From DATNPH01 sp036703315 (GTDB lineage Bacteria > Cyanobacteriota > Cyanobacteriia > Cyanobacteriales > Coleofasciculaceae), in assembly GCA_036703315.1 (NCBI GenBank), contig DATNPH010000233.1, positions 1-26,032 on the forward strand: a stretch of DNA of 26,032 bases, read 5' to 3'. Shown one piece after another: positions 23,687 through 26,032 of the stretch. Position 1 is the stretch's first letter. The number at the start of each line of letters is the position of its first letter. The notes under the pieces were generated by a model that made no database searches, was not told where the DNA came from, and saw only the letters and a program-made list of their open reading frames with translations. The translations under genes were made by a program, and so were the position numbers.

Positions 23687-23720
23687 AAAAAAAAAAGAGA
23701 GCCACGTTTAGGCGACTCTC
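23687..23720 (-). terminator. Leftward terminator downstream of ftsH
   Basis: On the minus strand GAGAGTC and GGCTCTC form a 7-bp stem with one G-U pair, followed at once by a C and ten T (A run at 23687-23696). It lies 12 bases beyond the VWA stop and about 300 bases after the ftsH stop, so it should stop leftward transcription from ftsH. Confidence 0.6.
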
Positions 23721-23763
23721 CCGATCATCAGGGTGCATCTACTTAACCTAAGTATAAGCAATT

Positions 23764-23783
23764 GGGGTGAGGGGTGTCACCCC
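23764..23783 (+). terminator. Hairpin downstream of the VWA gene, possible terminator
   Basis: A perfect 7-bp stem GGGGTGA/TCACCCC has a 6-base loop and is followed by CCGG and a T-rich stretch. Its position after the VWA stop fits the end of the cluster transcript, but the T-tract is interrupted. Confidence 0.35.
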
Positions 23784-23902
23784 CGGATTTGTGTTTATTT
23801 GATGAAGTTTGTTGTAGATGTCATGGTGGTAAATACTCTCTTACTGAAATGTAGGCTCAAGAAAATCTCAGTAACCAGAAAATAGCAGTTATCAGGAAAC
23901 AC

Positions 23903-23981
23903 GAGGCTCTCCCCCAGCTAGTACAACCATGAAACGTTACTACGGTCGTCACCAAACCGTTGGTAGGGCAACTAGAGCCTC
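23903..23981 (-). other. Structured element in the ftsH 3' region
   Basis: An 8-bp stem GAGGCTCT (23903-23910) with AGAGCCTC (23974-23981) closes a 63-base interior. The interior has alternative small hairpins, ACGGT/ACCGT or ACCAA/TTGGT. It starts about 40 bases after the ftsH stop. It does not end in a T-tract. Around it, from 23784 to 24019, I see no gene. Confidence 0.35.
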
Positions 23982-24019
23982 AATTTTCGAATCCTGAGAA
24001 TTTATTCTCTAGTTAAAGT

Positions 24020-25906
24020 TTAGCTAGAAACTACCAGCTTTTCTCCTGATGATTGAGTGTACTCATTCATGATTTGCCGCAACTGGTCGCCGTCAACGGT
24101 TTCTTTCTCAATCAACAGCTCCACTAATTGGTCAATGGCTACGCGATTTTCGCGAATGATTTGACGAGCTCTTTTATGGCAATGGTCGATAATTTCACGG
24201 ACTTGGGCATCAATACGGGAAGCAATCTGCTCAGAGTATTCTGACCTCGTTGAAATCAAACCGCCGCCGAGAAATACTTCTCCTTCTTGGCTTTCTAAGG
24301 ACAGTGGTCCCAAGTCTGACATGCCAAAGCGTGTCACCATCTGCCTTGCCAAGGAGCTAACAGTTTGTAAATCCCCACCAGCACCAGTGGTGACTTCGGC
24401 TTCACCAAAAACTTCTTCTTCTGCTGCTCTCCCACCCAAGGCAGCTGCTATACGATCCAACAGCTGAGCACGAGAAACTAATCCCTGTTCTTCATTGGGG
24501 GTAAACCAAGTCAGACCACGAGCTTGTCCACGGGGAATCAGAGTGATTTTCTGCACAGGGTCATGGTTGGATAGGAGAGTTGCAATCACAGCGTGTCCAA
24601 CTTCGTGGTAAGCAATCAAGCGCTTACTCTTGCTGTCAACCAGTGGGGTGCCTTCCATCCCCGCAACAACACGGTCAATGGCATCATTTATCTCCAACAT
24701 GGTGACCGCATCTTTGCGGCGTCGAGCCGTGAGGATGGCGGCTTCATTGAGCAGGTTGGCTAAGTCAGCGCCAGTAAATCCAGGTGTACGCCTTGCTATG
24801 GACTCCAGGGAAACGTCGGGGGCAATCTTTTTATTACGAGCGTGGACTTCAAGGATTCCCTGGCGTCCTTTCAAGTCAGGAGCATCGACAATCACTTGTC
24901 GGTCAAAGCGTCCCGGACGCAATAGGGCTGCATCCAAGACATCGGGTCTGTTGGTAGCCGCGATAATAATAATCCCAGTATTCCCCTCAAAACCGTCCAT
25001 TTCCGTGAGCAACTGGTTGAGGGTTTGCTCTCTTTCATCGTTTCCGCCACCGATACCTGCACCACGCTGTCGTCCAACGGCATCTATTTCATCAATAAAG
25101 ATGAGGCAGGGAGCATTTTCTTTTGCCTTTTTGAACAAGTCACGAACGCGGGAAGCACCAACGCCGACGAACATTTCAACGAATTCACTACCGGAGATAC
25201 TGAAGAAAGGTACTCCTGCTTCACCGGCAATTGCTTTTGCCAGGAGGGTTTTTCCCGTACCAGGAGGCCCAACTAAGAGGACACCTTTAGGAATACGTGC
25301 GCCAACAGCGGTGAAGCGTTCCGGCTGTTTAAGGAAGGTAACCACTTCTTGCAGTTCTTCTTTAGCTTCTTCAATTCCGGCGACATCATCAAATAGAACA
25401 CCAGTTTTCGCTTCCATCTGGAACCGGGCGCGTGACTTACCAAAGTTCATCGCTTGACCGGGACCACCTGTGATATTGCTAGAACGGCGGAAGAGGAAAA
25501 ACAGCCCAGCAATCAGAAGAATGGGAAAAATCAAATTCCCCAGCAATCCCCAAATTGCTCCATCATTCCGCACTGGATGGGCATCTAGAGTAATATCTGC
25601 CTCTCTGAGTCTGGTAACCAGTTCTGGGGCATTCGCTGGCAGATCAACTCGTAGCCGCTGCACTCGGTTATCCAGTTCCGGATCGACCGCTTCAACAATT
25701 GCTGTCCGACCAGCATCATAGAGGTAAACACTGGTGACTCTCCCAGCATCCAGGTATTCCAAAAAGCGACCATAGGTCATGCGAGTACTGGCTGTATTTC
25801 TACCCATATCACCAGCAGCGGTAGAAAATGTTCCTTGCCAGAGGAAAAACCCAATAACGAGGGCAGGCAATGTCCAAAGTAATATTATTCTCCAAGAAAT
25901 TTTCAT
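24020..25906 (-). CDS. ftsH: ATP-dependent zinc metalloprotease FtsH (FtsH2/slr0228-type)
   Basis: The 628-residue membrane-bound AAA protease degrades damaged or unassembled membrane proteins. The closely similar cyanobacterial FtsH2 removes photodamaged D1 in photosystem II repair, usually as a hetero-hexamer with another FtsH. The N-terminus has a transmembrane helix (about 5-24), a lumenal/periplasmic part, and a second helix (about 117-140, WGLLGNLIFPILLIAGLFFLF). The AAA module has Walker A GPPGTGKT (213-220), Walker B LIFIDEIDA (268-276) and the pore loop FVEMFVGVGASRVRDLF; an SRH segment lies near ATNRPDVLDAALLRPGRFDR. The protease site is HEVGH (434-438). GAGG about ten bases before the ATG supports the start. 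Sequence and length are intact. Confidence 0.97.
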   Translation of the reverse strand: MKISWRIILLWTLPALVIGFFLWQGTFSTAAGDMGRNTASTRMTYGRFLEYLDAGRVTSVYLYDAGRTAIVEAVDPELDNRVQRLRVDLPANAPELVTRLREADITLDAHPVRNDGAIWGLLGNLIFPILLIAGLFFLFRRSSNITGGPGQAMNFGKSRARFQMEAKTGVLFDDVAGIEEAKEELQEVVTFLKQPERFTAVGARIPKGVLLVGPPGTGKTLLAKAIAGEAGVPFFSISGSEFVEMFVGVGASRVRDLFKKAKENAPCLIFIDEIDAVGRQRGAGIGGGNDEREQTLNQLLTEMDGFEGNTGIIIIAATNRPDVLDAALLRPGRFDRQVIVDAPDLKGRQGILEVHARNKKIAPDVSLESIARRTPGFTGADLANLLNEAAILTARRRKDAVTMLEINDAIDRVVAGMEGTPLVDSKSKRLIAYHEVGHAVIATLLSNHDPVQKITLIPRGQARGLTWFTPNEEQGLVSRAQLLDRIAAALGGRAAEEEVFGEAEVTTGAGGDLQTVSSLARQMVTRFGMSDLGPLSLESQEGEVFLGGGLISTRSEYSEQIASRIDAQVREIIDHCHKRARQIIRENRVAIDQLVELLIEKETVDGDQLRQIMNEYTQSSGEKLVVSS

Positions 25907-25950
25907 CTCTTATTTACCTCTAAATACTGGTCATACATGCTGGCAATAGC

Positions 25951-25977
25951 CTTATAAAACCGTGATGGCTTTGTCAT
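25951..25977 (-). promoter_or_regulatory. Candidate ftsH promoter
   Basis: On the minus strand ATGACA (plus 25972-25977) resembles a -35 box and TATAAG (plus 25951-25956) a -10 box. The 15-base spacing is short. The start would lie about 40 bases before the ftsH ATG. Confidence 0.3.
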
Positions 25978-26032
25978 TGCCCAGCTAAAGAATTGAATGA
26001 ACAGAAAACTTTACTCTTAATTACCTATCCAT

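Noticed and set aside
24630..25457. 275-codon plus-strand ORF opposite ftsH
   Set aside because: It lies entirely within the intact ftsH on the other strand and has no recognisable domain; it is a shadow of ftsH codon usage.

Overview
The window looks like chromosomal DNA of a filamentous or colonial cyanobacterium. The HIP1 octamer GCGATCGC recurs throughout (for example at about 434, 741, 3797, 7497, 14553 and 19430). Proteins of recognisable cyanobacterial type are present: a SigB-like group 2 sigma factor, an FtsH2/slr0228-type FtsH, and Ndk. Heptameric STRR-like repeats and palindromic dispersed repeats sit in the gaps. No rRNA or tRNA gene was seen.

Left part (1-11100). A possible end of an IS200/IS605-type element (1-125) is followed by a TerC-family membrane protein (+) that converges on ndk (-). 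Next comes an AT-rich gene for a probable PD-(D/E)xK nuclease fused to a beta-rich C-terminal domain. Then lies a minus-strand run of macro-domain protein, PiT phosphate transporter and ddl; the first two overlap by one base. A small unrecognised cyanobacterial protein with a duplicated C-terminal motif precedes cobO. A membrane-anchored, Gln/Pro/Ser/Thr-rich protein and sigB complete this part.

Central part (11100-23700). All genes are on the plus strand and form an extended version of the E. coli yehL/M/P/Q neighbourhood: SWIM zinc-finger protein, DUF5691 protein, YdcF/SanA-like (DUF218) membrane protein, MoxR-type AAA ATPase, DUF5682 protein, NADAR protein and VWA/MIDAS protein. AAA ATPase plus VWA is the classic pairing of a remodelling motor with a metal-dependent adaptor. 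The SWIM, DUF5691 and DUF5682 proteins would be substrate or accessory factors. NADAR adds ADP-ribose chemistry. I know of no established function for this combination, and it is the best candidate here for an undescribed system.

A CRISPR array of 36 identical 37-bp repeats (16471-19068) plus one decayed terminal half-repeat splits this cluster between the AAA ATPase and DUF5682. The repeat sequence and the position of the decayed copy argue that the array is transcribed leftwards, from a leader at 19069-19379. No cas gene is in the window.

Right part (23700-26032). A terminator-rich convergent gap is followed by ftsH on the minus strand with its upstream region. FtsH of this type works in thylakoid photosystem II repair.
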